Positions 37,137 to 48,170 are shown, counted from the stretch's first letter. The stretch is 64,000 bases of DNA from Helicoverpa zea (GCF_022581195.2 NC_061482.1:17484001-17548000), one strand, 5' to 3'. The notes: generated by a model not told the origin, from the sequence alone. Numbers and translations are program-made.

Positions 37137-39476
37137 TACAAGCTATGGTTACAAAAAAAAGCATAACAATGATGTAGATGGAACGTGACATGTGCCTTAC
37201 GTGTGAATTATAAACTCAACGCTTTTGACGATTTACACCAAGTCCGTGAACTCGTACGAATACCTTTATCGCTTGTATCGCATTTCACGCGCTTTACTCC
37301 TTCTGAAAGAGGTTCCATTTGAAACAATTCATTATTATAAGTAAATGAAACGATGTATGGAGCGCATATGGTAAGAAAACTACCTGTACTGCTACCAAAT
37401 GTAATTGAGATAAAGGCAGAAGGATTATTATGAATAAAGTGTATGAAAGACTGAGGCTGCAAAGAGTGTTATTTGTGAGATGACGACAAATAGGATGGTA
37501 TGGAAAAGAAGACATGCTGCGCCGACTACAAATGGTAAATTCGGATAAGACCAGGGGAATGATGATGAGACCCAAAGCTATGCATTTTTGCGTTGCAATG
37601 CGAAGTTACAGTATTAGTATTTCTAAATTAAATATTGTTTTTCTCCAATTGCTACAAATCCGTAGGGAACCATGCGCAATAATTCGTAATTGTGAAAAAA
37701 GTGCGGATCGGAGCAAACGTATTTATCATTTCACAGATGATAAAGTGATGGCGCCATACTGCGGTCATCCATCACGGCGGACCAAACCGGACGAAACCGG
37801 ACCGAACCGGACCGGGCCGGATCCCACAAACATCGATATTTTCTAATGAACCGCGAATTTTATTGCTAAAGGGGCTTTTGATAAATAGCCGTGTTGCTTG
37901 TTTCGGGTTTTCACAATTTCATATCTTTTTTTGTATATGGTAATTTATGAACTGGGAACTGTCACATTTTTTTGTTTTGATGGAATTAATTCTCCATTTT
38001 ACTGTCATGTATTCCATTGTATTGTTTCTAAAAATTCAGAAAAAATATAGTCCCACGTGGGCAAGTAATATAACTCTTTCAGCTGTAATAAAATATTGAA
38101 ATAATATCAATGTAACCCTGTTTGAGATTGTGTGAAGTAAACTGTGACGTCACGGACCGTGGCGCCGCGAATGTTAGGGACTCCCACGCTAGGTAAAAAT
38201 ACATTCACAAATACAAATACTTAGTAAATTAAAGATTTTTACTGTATTTTTGAGATAGGAAAGGGTCAATTTCAGATTATAAAATTAGGTATCAATGTAT
38301 ATATTCTATGTACTTAATGTATGTATGTATGTCATGGACACACTGACTGACTAAATATCTCGAGATGAGATACCCCGAACTGTAAAGCCTAAAATCGTGA
38401 CCGCCTTGAGCAAGCGTGGTAAGTAAAGCTTATTCTTTCTCTGTATGGGAAGAAGGCGCGACCCAGCAGAGGGACTATGAAAACGCAGATAGATATTATA
38501 AAATGTTTGTTACTACACGTTTTATATTCGTTTAGCTATCAGAAATAGTTTATCTATGCATGCCCGCAGAGATTAGCCATCATTAAAGACCGGATTATAA
38601 TTGTGCAATCGCATATTTGCATATGCATGTATATTTCAGGTTTTTTAAGATGCATATTATCCGGTCTTCAGCCATAATTTTATTTCCGTACCCCCTTTTC
38701 CGCTATACCTGGGTTCATTACGTACGAGTGGCATCGGTGCACCGTAAAAGGTGCAATAAGGGCCGGCGCGGATTTACGAGCCCCCGAGGTGCCCCGAGCG
38801 GCGCGCACGTTCCGATTTATTTGTCGCACTTAATCTCTCTCGTTGAGCAAACAGTCGCGGTGGGGGCGCGTGACTGCAGTGCGTGAGTCGGACTGTTGCA
38901 TAGTTTAGCGTCATTGTTATGATCCTACATAGGCCCATATAATACCGAATCTTTTGTGCAGCTAAGAGCTGTAAATTTTCAAGGGAAAACGGTCAGATCA
39001 TAATTAATAATATTGACTTGATGTCAAATTGCAACCCCTAGACAGCATGTAAACAGATACTTTAGGTTGCTGGTAAAAGCTAGTTTATAAAATGAATACT
39101 AGATAGATAATCTTCTGTGGCAAACCTCTAATGTTGACGCCTCTACGTGACCACGACCGCTCTGCCAAGAGCGAATCGACAGAGAAGAAGAAAGATAATC
39201 TTCCCCTAAAAATATTATAATTCTGAATCACATAAAACTATCTTAGTCCGTTGCTGGGGCATTCGGCTTTAAATAACCATCGTACACACATTAGCAGGTA
39301 ATGGGCAGAGGGTTAGGGAGTTAAGCACCATTACAGTGACAAACTGAACTAAATACAAATAGGTCACATGCCACGGGATTTAATGTACCCATGGAACTTT
39401 GATTACATTGCTGAAGCGGCCGTATATTGTGTTAAAATGATCTGAAGAGGTTGTAGCGATAATTATGGCTTTGTAG
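37137..39476. other. Intronic sequence, nothing recognised
   Basis: Short tandem cggaccgaacc-type motif at 37779-37822 and (ATGT)n at about 38319-38333. A GC-rich patch at 38755-38885 has an open frame but no motif, no splice context and no relative, so I do not call a gene. Confidence 0.5.
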
Positions 39477-39675
39477 TCTATACCTACTGATAAAATAAAG
39501 AGGAAACATTGTTTTGCTTGTTTGTATCCTAAAGGCTCCGAAACTACTGAACCGATTTGTTTTTTATTTCACTGTTGGAAAGCAACACTATGCCCGAGTA
39601 AAATAGGCTGTATTTTATCCCAGTAAGGGCAGTAGTTCCCACGGAACGCGGGTGAAACTGCGGAAAAACGACTAG
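39477..39675 (+). mobile_element. Short non-autonomous Helitron, diverged
   Basis: TC start at 39477, aagaggaaacattgttttgc, and cgcgggtgaaactgcgg hairpin then CTAG at 39672-39675. Confidence 0.7.
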
Positions 39676-39783
39676 TGACATAATAGAGTGGTTGTGACAT
39701 ACAGGCAGACATGACGATTCCATAAGGGTTCCGTTGTTTTTCCATTGGCTGCAGAACCCCAAAAGGTGTACTAAAAGATACTT

Positions 39784-40056
39784 TTTTAGGGTTCCGTACC
39801 AAAGGATAAAACGGGACCCTATTGTTTTCGCTCCTCTGTCCGTCCGTCCCTCCGTCCGTCCGTCTGTCACCAGGCTGTATCTCATGAACCGTGATAGTCA
39901 GAGAGTTGAAATTTTCACAGACTATTTCTGTTGCCGTTATGACAACAAATACTGAAAACCAGAATAACATAAACAACAACAAACGCGTTTTTTTTTCCTA
40001 ATTTATATACTGGTACGGAACCCTTTGCGCGCGAGTCCAACTCGCACTTGGTCTTT
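39784..40056 (+). mobile_element. GGGTTCCGTA-type repeat (copy 3)
   Basis: Begins ttagggttccgtaccaaagg and ends agtccaactcgcacttggtc; internal gtccgtccgt run. Confidence 0.7.
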
Positions 40057-40329
40057 TAATTTTCGAAGCCGTTAGTTGCTTGCCTATAGTTCCAAGATTT
40101 GGAAAGGTTTAGGCTGCCCACCCACGTCCAATTTTGTAAGGCTGTTTATCGGGCTGATTTTTTGTAAGACTTGTACGGCTATCAGTGTTTTCTCCTACAA
40201 AAATCGCCCGCCCAAATTGTTTATACAATGCCTTTTCAGGCTACATAATTTTAACGGCTGAATATAGTCTTCATCTTAACTCTTCCTTAGACATGTACAT
40301 CTATAGCTATCTATATATATATATATAAA

Positions 40330-40520
40330 CTAGCTTCTGTCAGCGGTTTCACCCGCATCCTGTAGGAACCACGGCACGAACCCGGATAAAAAGTAGCCTA
40401 TAGCCTTCCTCGATAAATGGGCTATCTAACACCGAAAGAATTTTTCAAATCGGTCCAGTAGTTCTTGAGATTAGCGCGTTCAAACAAACAAACTCTTCAG
40501 CTTTATAATATTAGTATAGA
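40330..40520 (-). mobile_element. Helitron-like element
   Basis: CTAG at 40330, hairpin cagcggtttcacccgc, far end tataatattagtataga. Directly followed by a fifth-family copy (40521-40678) that ends in CTAG at 40675-40678, so two Helitrons lie back to back. Confidence 0.75.
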
Positions 40521-41171
40521 TGAAACCCGCTTTCCATTGTCACGACATAACATGAAAACGGCTTGACCGATTTGGCTGAAAATTAAAGGGGAGTAACTTA
40601 GACCCGGGAGAAGGTTTTAGGATAGTTTTTGTCACCATCCGGCTACGGGACGCGGGTGAAACCGCGGACGAAAACTAGTTCTTTATAAACTTGATACTAG
40701 TATCTGCTAAAGTAAATAATGTTCAGTATGTATGGTGATGTCGTCTCATGCAACTTAGATTGCACGGATAGGGTCTCATTAAAAGTTGGCGTCATGACGC
40801 CCTCGCGACCGCCAGCTATACGGATTCACTTGCATTGAATTTTACTGGAGAATCTAGAACATGGTTAAATGTATTTTATACTAGCCGACTTTGCACGCAG
40901 TGGTTTCCCAAGATCTTCAGCAAAATATCGTTGATGATCACGGAAATACCTACAAACCTAACTACAAACTAAACCAATTATAGAATTACGTATTATATTA
41001 AAGCGTTCCTCGAGTGAAAACTCTTTGAAAATCGGTGCAGTAGTTTTTGAGACTATCGCGAACAAAGGGACAGACGCGGCGGGGGACTTGTGTCATAATT
41101 AATGAATAGAAAAACTAACTGTTCCTCGCTGATCAACCCGTGTCCCGTGAGAGATACTTACAGCACACAGA

Positions 41172-41642
41172 TAAAAAAATCGGTAAAAAAACTTTTAAGT
41201 TAAACGGTTTTATCTTATGTGCACTGAAAACTAGAAAATAAAAAAATAGTTACTTACCTGTCAACCTACGTAGGTGGTCTTGGTCATATTAGACTAAAAT
41301 AAAAACGTGGGGCCCATTAACTGTTGCTGTAGTACTTTCTTCTAGAGGTATAATAGGTGTGGATTGCATCGACTTACTATAATCGTAACTGGAGATTTTG
41401 ACAATCAATAAATCAGCCGTAGCGGCTTCACCAGCGAACGCCGAGCTCATGATCTACCAAAGTATAAAGATATGCTTTGCCATAGGTAGGATTTCAGAGG
41501 GGCCCCACGTTTTTATTTTAGTCTAATATGACCAAGACCACCTATGTAGGTTGACAGGTAAGTAACTATTTTTTTTATTTTCTAGTTTTCAGTGCACATA
41601 AGATAAAACCGTTTAACTTAAAAGTTTTTTTACCGATTTTTT
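41172..41642. mobile_element. Foldback element with ~140-bp arms
   Basis: Arms 41172-41315 and 41499-41642 are inverted copies sharing aaacggttttatcttatgtg, ctgtcaacctacgtaggtgg (one change) and cgtggggccc. The 183-bp spacer holds no gene. Confidence 0.88.
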
Positions 41643-41785
41643 ATTTTCTAGTTTTTAGTATTTAATGAAAATGCCTACCGAATATTCCTCATTCTATCTA
41701 ATTCATTTAGTGCATCATTATTACACGGTCTCTTACCTGATAATTTATTACAATCTAATTCCTCAATACATAGCCCTTCCAGGTA

Positions 41786-41945
41786 CTTTTTTTTTTAACG
41801 ACCCCAAAAATCATCACATGACCTCTCCTGCTGTGGGTCAGCAGCGGTGAGGGACTGCCAGACTCTTGACTAAGAACCGTTTTGTTCCGTCGTAGGCCTT
41901 TTATGTACCAGGGCCGCGGTAACTCTTTCAAACAATCTCGCAGCC
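41786..41945 (-). mobile_element. Poly(A)-tailed retroelement (copy 4 of 4)
   Basis: Poly(T) at its left edge, then acgaccccaaaaatcatcac and the family body to tcgcagccc. Confidence 0.75.
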
Positions 41946-42008
41946 CAGGCAGGCCTTGGCCCTGTTGGGCCCCGCTGGAGTTACTGACAGTTTTCTACTT
42001 GTGAAGCC

Positions 42009-42760
42009 CTTTCATTTGATACCCATATTGGTGGGATTGATAAAAAATTGTTATCAGCCATTTGGTAGCGGCGGCCATCTTAGATTTCAATTTTGCATAG
42101 TAAATTGTATTCTACTTGTTGAGACCCATCAACATGGGTATCAAATGAACCTAAGTTATCCGCCATTTTGTAGAGGCCGCCATCTTGGATTTTAATTTTA
42201 TATAGTACATTGTATTCTACTGGTTGAGAACTTTCATTTGATACCCATATTGATGGGATTGATAAAACCTACGTTATCCGCCATTTTGTAGCGGCCGCCA
42301 TCTTGGATTTCAATTTTTTATAGTATATTGTATTCTGCTTGTTGAGCCCTTTTATTTGATACCCATATTGATGGGATTGATAAAACCTACGTTATCCGCC
42401 ATCTTAGATTTCAATTTTGCATAGTAAATTGTATTCTACTTGTTGAGACCTTTCATTTGATACCCATGTTGATGGGATTGATAAAACCTAAGTTATCCGC
42501 CATTTTGTAGAGGCCGCCATCTTGGATTTTAATTTTATATAGTACATTGTATTCTACTGGTTGAGAACTTTCATTTGATACCCATATTGATGGGATTGAT
42601 AAAACGTACGTTATCCGCCATTTTGTAGCGGCCGCCATCTTGGATTTCAATTTTTTATAGTATATTGTATTCTGCTTGTTGAGCCCTTTCATTTGATACC
42701 CATATTGATGGGATTGATAAAATCTACGTTATCCGCCATTTTGTGCCGGCGGCCATATTG
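42009..42760 (+). repeat. ~118-bp tandem array, about seven units
   Basis: Units contain tttgatacccatattgatgg, gttatccgccattttgtagc and ccgccatcttggatttcaat. At least two units are shortened. Higher-order pattern: units one and four, two and five, three and six resemble each other most, suggesting a ~340-bp block was duplicated. Confidence 0.85.
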
Positions 42761-42969
42761 GATTTACAATGTTATTGATATTACTATATTGTATTGTCAT
42801 CGGAATTAAAGGTGTATACAAAATTTCAGATTAATCGGTTGACAGGAAGAGGGTGAAATTTGAATTACTAAATTTGACCCAAGAATGAATAAAACAAACT
42901 GGGTGAGCTAAATAAAACCGTTTAATAATAAAAACTGCCTTTGTCGATTTTCAAGCTTTATTTTATAAA

Positions 42970-43188
42970 CTAGCTTCCGCCCGTGGCTTCGCCCGCGTAG
43001 AGTTCGGTTATATCGCGTTTCCAAGAAAAGTCTTCAAAAGACCGGGATAAAAAACTATCATATGTTCTCTCTCAAGGCCAACTCTATCTCTGTACCAAAT
43101 TTTATTAAACTCTGTTCAGTGGTTTAGACGTCAAAGCGTAACAGACAGACAGACAGAGTTACTTTCGAATTTATAATATTAGCCAGGA
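42970..43188 (-). mobile_element. Helitron-like element, second family
   Basis: CTAG at 42970, cccgtggcttcgcccgcg hairpin, internal (ACAG)n, ttataatattag far end; related to 11508-11770. Confidence 0.65.
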
Positions 43189-43473
43189 CAGCTGAAAAAA
43201 TTCTACACACATAATACATGTTATTCTTACGAAATGACTATCCCGCGACCACAAAATTTAATACCACAAAAGTTTCCAGCTAAAAAATGTACAATTTTAG
43301 CTGGAATCAAGCCAGACTGCATACAGGGACTTATATATATGTACGGTTATTATATTTAAAACCCTTTTAACAACGTAAAATCCGCGAGATTAACTTTAAC
43401 AACAGCCATTTTGTTTTAGCACTGCGCTGAAGCAAAACGGACGTAAAGTAAAATTTCACCAATAAAACCTGTA

Positions 43474-43640
43474 TCGTCATCATCATCAGCCTTTTTATCG
43501 TCCCACTGCTGGTCTGCGGCCTCCTCTCACACAGAGAAGGATTGAGCGTTAATCACCACGCTTGCTCAATGCGGGTTGGTTATTTCAGACTGTATAGTCC
43601 AGTTTGTTGTTTCCTCGAGATGTTTTCCTTTACCTTTTAA
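43474..43640 (-). mobile_element. Retroelement tail, GGCCTGTGCCCAGCAGTGGG type (copy 2)
   Basis: CATCAT tail at the left, then cgtcccactgctggtctgcg and tgctcaatgcgggttgg. Confidence 0.7.
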
Positions 43641-43687
43641 TCAGCTATTGGTGTCTTACATTTAGGTACCTACCACCTGTATTGGTA

Positions 43688-43825
43688 TCTATACTAATAT
43701 TACCTATATAGTAAAATCTTTGAGAAAGCTAAACGGATTTCCAAAATTCTTTCACTGATAGCTACAATGCTCCTAGGGTTAGTAGTTCCCAGGGGACACG
43801 GGTGAAACCGCGGGAAAACGGCTAG
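43688..43825 (+). mobile_element. Short Helitron with internal deletion
   Basis: TC start at 43688, missing about 60 bp of the family middle, cgggtgaaaccgcggg hairpin and CTAG at 43822-43825. Confidence 0.75.
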
Positions 43826-44955
43826 TTTGGTATATGGCCTTTGTGAATGGTTAACTCGGAGGATTATCACATCGACGTCCGATATGACTGACAATATGAC
43901 AGACAGACTCCACTGAATAAGTAATGACTGACAGCGGCACACGTTGACAACGAAACGTGTATTTATTATCTGTGGCCCCTATTAACGTACCACCCGTTCT
44001 AATGAATAAACCCAACTTATCTATGGGTGTTACGACTTTTCACATTAATTATTTCGTTCACCCTTGCTCGCTACGTGTTCGGGGTTTCTCACCCATAAGT
44101 TTTAGTCTAAATAAAATATGTTTAACTAAAGCAACCTTCATAAATACGTTAGCTTTTATTTTATTGCTACCTATACCCATACATTTTTTGTATAATTATT
44201 CTGATCGGATATTTCTACAGTAAAAAGGTATAGTTGTCGCCAAACTATTTGTCGTCACGTCAATTGCGTCCAATCGCTTCTCAAATACCAATTGTAGGTA
44301 TCACTAGCAAGGTGGAGTTAGAAGAGAGACAGGCGCGTATTTGTGAAAAGTAGTAGACCGCCATTGGGATTTGCGAGAACTGTATACAAAATATTAAGTA
44401 GTTACTTATATAAATAAGTAGTAGACCTAAGACGTAACATCCTTAACAGGTGGTACCTTTGAGTATCAAAGACGCGTACGGTTCGCCTCATTCAGCCCGC
44501 TTGGAATGTCCCACAGTCTCGCAGATACTTTAGGTACAAGATGTTTGAAGCAGTTCGTTCCCAACCTACAAGTTGGCTGAGAAAGTTTAGGCGGCACAGC
44601 TAAACTAAATGTGGATATTTTTAGTACCGTGAATTAAAGAAAGGAAAACTATTTATTGATACAAGATAGTGTAATCCTAAATGAAGATTATTTATCTTTC
44701 AACAACATACTAACAAGCGCACGCGCGAGACATAATGTGGCTAACTTCAAAGAATCAAATGTATTTGGCGCCAACTTTACCAGTCTTATTTTTGATCATA
44801 ACCTCCCACAACGTGACCCTTGAAGATGATACTTATCATCTTCACAGCCTCAGAACATCCACAAAAGGACAAAGGTCAAGTCCTTCCTTCTCCGTTCAGA
44901 TTAGCCCACACCCAGCGCTTAAAATCTTCACCTCCAAATTCTTTCCTATCTTCTA
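43826..44955. other. Intronic sequence, nothing recognised
   Basis: Two open frames (43957-44223, 44735-45007) show no motif; the second runs into the mariner end and is chance. Confidence 0.5.
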
Positions 44956-46248
44956 CGTAAGGCTGCCTTTTAAGTTCTGTCGTTTGGTAACCTCCCACGA
45001 TTTTTAAATATATATATATATGCTATTTGAATCTTTTTGAATTTAGAATTCGAAAACAAAAGAATGTTTTTAAATAGGTCGAATAGTTTTATTGTATCGT
45101 CCATTCAAAGGTGACAGGTCGGTTGCAAAAATGGAAATGTGTAAGGAAAATTTGAGTGCGATAATTTTCTACAACTTTAAAAGGGGATTGTCGCGACTTC
45201 AGTACTAGAAAGAGATTAATTCTGTATTTAGTGATGTAGCACCATTCCTTAGGACCGCAGAACGCTGATATTTAGAATTTCAACCTGGGCACTCTAGCTT
45301 CAGTGACAAGCCTCGTGAAGGTCGTCCAAAAACCGCATTGATGCAAGTTTATATCGAGGCTGTGCGGCAGCTAATCCTCGCAGACGGACATGTAGCATAT
45401 GGTGAAATAGAGGCATCCGTGGGCATTTCAGGGACCACAGTCAAAAATATCCTACACGAAGAACTTGGCGTAAGATAGATGATCTCTCCATGGATACCAC
45501 ATTTTCTTAGCGACGACCAAGAAACAGCCCTAGTAAGTTGGTGACGTCAAACTCTGCAGCGATTCGACCGAGGAGAGTCAAAGCAGGTCTATGATATAGT
45601 TAGTGATAACAAGTCCTGGATATACGCTTATGATCCGGATTCTAAGCAGCAGTCAGCTGTCTAGGTCTTCCAAGACGAGCCAAAACCGACCAAAGTCGTA
45701 CGCTCGCAAAGCACTTAAAAAAAAAATGGTTGTCTCGTTTTTGGCAAAGGGTGATCGTGTCGCCACTATTGTACTAAAATATCGCGACATGGTTACCGCT
45801 GACTCGTATACCATTGTTTGTTTGCCAAAAGTCATCACCGAATTTAGAAAAAACTATCCAAGACTTCGAATGATACTGCACCATGACAATGCAAGTTCGC
45901 GCACCGCCCGCCAAACACCGATGTTTTTGAGTTCCCAAAATGTTGTAATATTGGATCATCCACCTTACAGCTGTAACTTAAGCACTAATGATTTTAATAC
46001 ATTAACCAAAATTAAGAAAATTCTTCGTGGACTACCTTTCAGCACACCTGAAGAAGCTGTTGACGTATACAAATCGGCCGTTTTGACTACCCCCACTTTG
46101 GAATGGAATAAATATTTAAAAACTGATTTGAATGCATGCAAAAGTGCATTAAATATCGCTAAGTATTCTTAAAAAAATAATAAACGGTAATAACCTATTG
46201 GATTATCTATACTTATTTCAAACGACACAACTTAAAAGGCAGCCCTCG
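44956..46248 (+). mobile_element. Mariner element, dead
   Basis: Terminal inverted repeats of about 30 bp (ggctgccttttaagtt at 44961; inverse ending at 46248) are bordered by TA on both sides (44954-44955, 46249-46250). The length, about 1.29 kb, is normal for mariner. The transposase inside is broken. The right end lies 39 bp before cyclase exon c. Confidence 0.9.
45131..46172 (+). pseudogene. Mariner transposase pseudogene
   Basis: From ATG at 45131 the frame matches a mariner transposase in order: N-terminal helix-turn-helix region with GEIEASVGISGTTVKNILHE, the catalytic block with SWIYAYDPDSKQQSAV, the second catalytic block ILHHDNASSRTA, and HPPYSCNLSTNDF for the third aspartate (D,D34D pattern). 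It carries at least five in-frame stops (the first at 45206-45208, then a TGA at 45266 region, others before 45670) and a frameshift at the A-run near 45716. After the shift the frame is open to the stop at 46170-46172. It cannot make an active enzyme. Confidence 0.9.
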
Positions 46249-46287
46249 TACACCTATGTAATGATCGTTTGATGTCCGTTTGTATAG

Positions 46288-46434
46288 ATTCGACCGCCTG
46301 GCAGCGGAACACCACTGCCTCCGCATCAAGCTGCTGGGTGACTGCTACTACTGCGTGTCGGGACTGCCGGAGGCGCGCGACGACCACGCCAAGTGCTGCG
46401 TCGAGATGGGGCTGGACATGATCGATGCTATTGC
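46288..46434 (+). CDS. Adenylate cyclase exon c: second metal-binding Asp of C1
   Basis: The acceptor is tttgtatag and the donor is gtgagt. The exon is 147 nt, phase 2 in and phase 2 out. It completes Arg (AG+A) and continues FDRLAAEHHCLRIKLLGDC, then YYCVSGLPEARDDHAKC, ending MGLDMIDAI plus GC. The Asp of LLGDCYY (46340-46342) is the second catalytic aspartate. The codon bias is strongly G/C in third position. Two oddities surround this exon: a dead mariner element ends 39 bp upstream of it, and a partial, frame-broken copy of the exon starts 29 bp downstream. Confidence 0.95.
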
Positions 46435-46462
46435 GTGAGTATACTACCTACATACATAAGAA

Positions 46463-46597
46463 GGAACACCACTGCCTCCGCATCAAGCTGCTGGGTGACT
46501 GCTACTACTGCGTGTCGGGGCTGCCGGAGGCGCGCGACGACCACGCCAAGTGCTGCGTAGAGATGGGGCTGGACATGATCGATGATATTGCGTTAGT
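46463..46597 (+). pseudogene. Partial tandem duplicate of cyclase exon c
   Basis: This stretch repeats 46306-46440 at a constant offset of 157 bp. By eye there are only about five substitutions: GGA to GGG, TCG to TAG inside GCGTCGAG, GCT to GAT, and two in the donor, which becomes gttagt. The copy lacks the first 18 nt of the exon and the true acceptor. Splicing at the AG just before GAA would give a 128-nt exon, which shifts frame whether it is added to exon c or used instead of it. The 28-bp spacer is too short to be an intron. I read it as a recent non-functional exon fragment or a haplotype-merging artefact of assembly. Confidence 0.85.
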
Positions 46598-47031
46598 CAT
46601 TTATCATCATCATTATCAGTATCATACTTAAGGAAGGAAAGAAAGAAAATAGATTTATTTACGAGAATCTCATAGACACTTGAATCAGCACTGTGAAATG
46701 GTTATACAGTGCTTCTGACGTGATGGCAACGCAAACAAAAATCTTAATCGTATAATGTAAAAATAAATCATCTTCTGCTAGTGGTGTTCTGTGTGGTCTT
46801 GGATTAAAGGGACAGACTTGTTTGTTCCTACAATCAGTCTCAATATTTGGTCATTGTGTCACGTCAAGGCTGCTAAGCAGGAGATTCCTAACCCTTCACC
46901 ATTTATCAACAAGGTTTTGTACCTATATCATTTTGCGCTCTTCCTTATAGTAAATACATACCTACTTATGCTTAGAGCTACATGCTTTGCATGCTTAGTT
47001 CCTACTACAAAAGATTTTTGTTTGCCCACAG
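46598..47031. other. Intron between exons c and d
   Basis: Contains ATC/CAT-rich stretch just after the exon copy and otherwise no recognised feature. Confidence 0.5.
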
Positions 47032-47190
47032 GCTGGTTCGCGAGGTGATGGCGGTGAACGTGAACATGCGCGTGGGCATCCACACGGGCCGCGTGCACTG
47101 CGTGGTGCTGGGCCTGCGCAAGTGGCAGTTCGATGTCTGGTCCAACGATGTCACCCTCGCCAACTACATGGAGAGCGGTGGCGTGGCTGG
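47032..47190 (+). CDS. Adenylate cyclase exon d: base-recognition part of C1a
   Basis: The acceptor is tttgcccacag and the donor is gtaact. It is 159 nt, phase 2 in and out. The product reads A-LVREVMAVNVNMRVGIHTG, RVHCVVLGLRKWQFDVW, SNDVTLANYMESGGVA. The FDVWSNDVTLAN segment is the conserved nucleotide-contact and interface strand of mammalian-type cyclases. Where the family has HCGVLGL this gene has HCVVLGL: the codon at 47102-47104 is GTG (Val) instead of a Gly codon, a one-base difference. Whether that is a real change, a polymorphism or a base error cannot be told here. Confidence 0.94.
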
Positions 47191-47545
47191 GTAACTTAAC
47201 TGTTTATTAATAGCCTAGAATATATATGGAGACTAGGAGACGATAAGGGTACCTAAAAGGCCAATTTTAGATACGTCGACAGTTGATTACTTAATTCTTC
47301 ACCGAAAAACCTACTTCTTGTCCAACCTTACTTTGGTGATGAATCCTTCTGAAGTCTCTAGTGATACCTTCAACCATTGGATTTTAAAATTAGTAAAAAA
47401 AAATACTGTTTTTTTCCTTCATCGTTTTGGTGACTAGCGTTCTTTTCTCTGTCAATTTTAAAAACATAAAGTCCGTAATTTGTTTCTTCATCAGTACTGG
47501 AAGTGTCCTACACCCCGTGGTACTAACATTCTTTGTTTGGTGTAG

Positions 47546-47690
47546 ACGCGTGCACATTACGAAGGAGACACTGCGCTGCCTGGGTGATGACTACAAGGTG
47601 GAGCCAGGGTACGGCGGACTGCGCAACGCATACCTGAAGGACCATAACATCGAGACCTTCCTCATTGTGCCTGATGATACCAGCCGTGTT
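47546..47690 (+). CDS. Adenylate cyclase exon e: end of C1a
   Basis: The acceptor is tttggtgtag. The exon completes Gly (GG+A) and reads RVHITKETLRCLGDDYKVEP, then GYGGLRNAYLKDHNIETFL, IVPDDTSRV. That is the C-terminal strand-turn-strand of C1a, ending with the conserved NIETFLIVP. The donor at 47691 (gttagt) is preferred over gttgtt three bases earlier because it matches consensus better; both keep frame. The family motif GGERNxYL is GGLRNAYL here, so a usual Glu is Leu. The exon ends in phase 0, at the boundary to the variable C1b linker. Confidence 0.92.
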
Positions 47691-47853
47691 GTTAGTATCT
47701 TACTATTAGATAATAGTTTTTATTTGTTTGGGCCTAAGATCACCGATAGCACAAACATTATCCTAAAACGATTGTTTGATATTATTTTCCGTTTTAATTT
47801 TTAAGGTATATAGTTGTTTTTGGGGTCGGTGAACTTGTGACTTTCGTTAATTA

Positions 47854-47867
47854 GGGGGGGGGGGGGG
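47854..47867 (+). repeat. G14 homopolymer
   Basis: Fourteen consecutive G's in the intron between exons e and f. Confidence 0.95.
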
Positions 47868-48170
47868 AAATATTGCAAGCTTTATTAGAACCAGTTCCTA
47901 AAGATTTAGGATTTTGAAATAACTGTGCCTATTAGTTTTAATGATATATTATTTATGTACAAACATATCTAATACTCACCAAGGACCTTTGGACTAGTAG
48001 GCTAATGAGCCGAGATGCGTTATGCCGTCTTTAAAAATAAGTGGTTTTTTTTTCGAATTGTTAATGTAATTATATTGCTTAACTTGCCAGTACAGATCTA
48101 TCTCAAGCACAAATCCTAGCTATATCTAAAACGATGTCAGTACGAAGGTTTACGTATTGTGTATGTTCAG

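Noticed and set aside
38617..38886. GC-rich open frame as a host exon
   Set aside because: No family resemblance, no clear acceptor and donor pair, and no fit to the cyclase frame.
39544..39982. Two overlapping - strand frames of over 110 codons
   Set aside because: They run through a Helitron and a GGGTTCCGTA-type repeat with tcggacgg-type simple repeats, which keep several frames open by chance.
42009..42760. CRISPR-like array
   Set aside because: Units are ~118 bp, contiguous, without distinct spacers, in an animal genome.
45603..46172. 189-codon frame as an active transposase
   Set aside because: It is only the C-terminal part after a frameshift; the N-terminal two fifths have several stops.
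46425..46631. Open frame containing the cyclase motif LLGDCYYCVSG as a separate small gene
   Set aside because: It is the duplicated exon fragment read from a chance Met in the preceding exon's other frame.
47688..47693. Alternative donor three bases earlier in exon e (gttgtt)
   Set aside because: gttagt at 47691 is nearer consensus and keeps Val before the linker; both are in frame, so it is not excluded experimentally.
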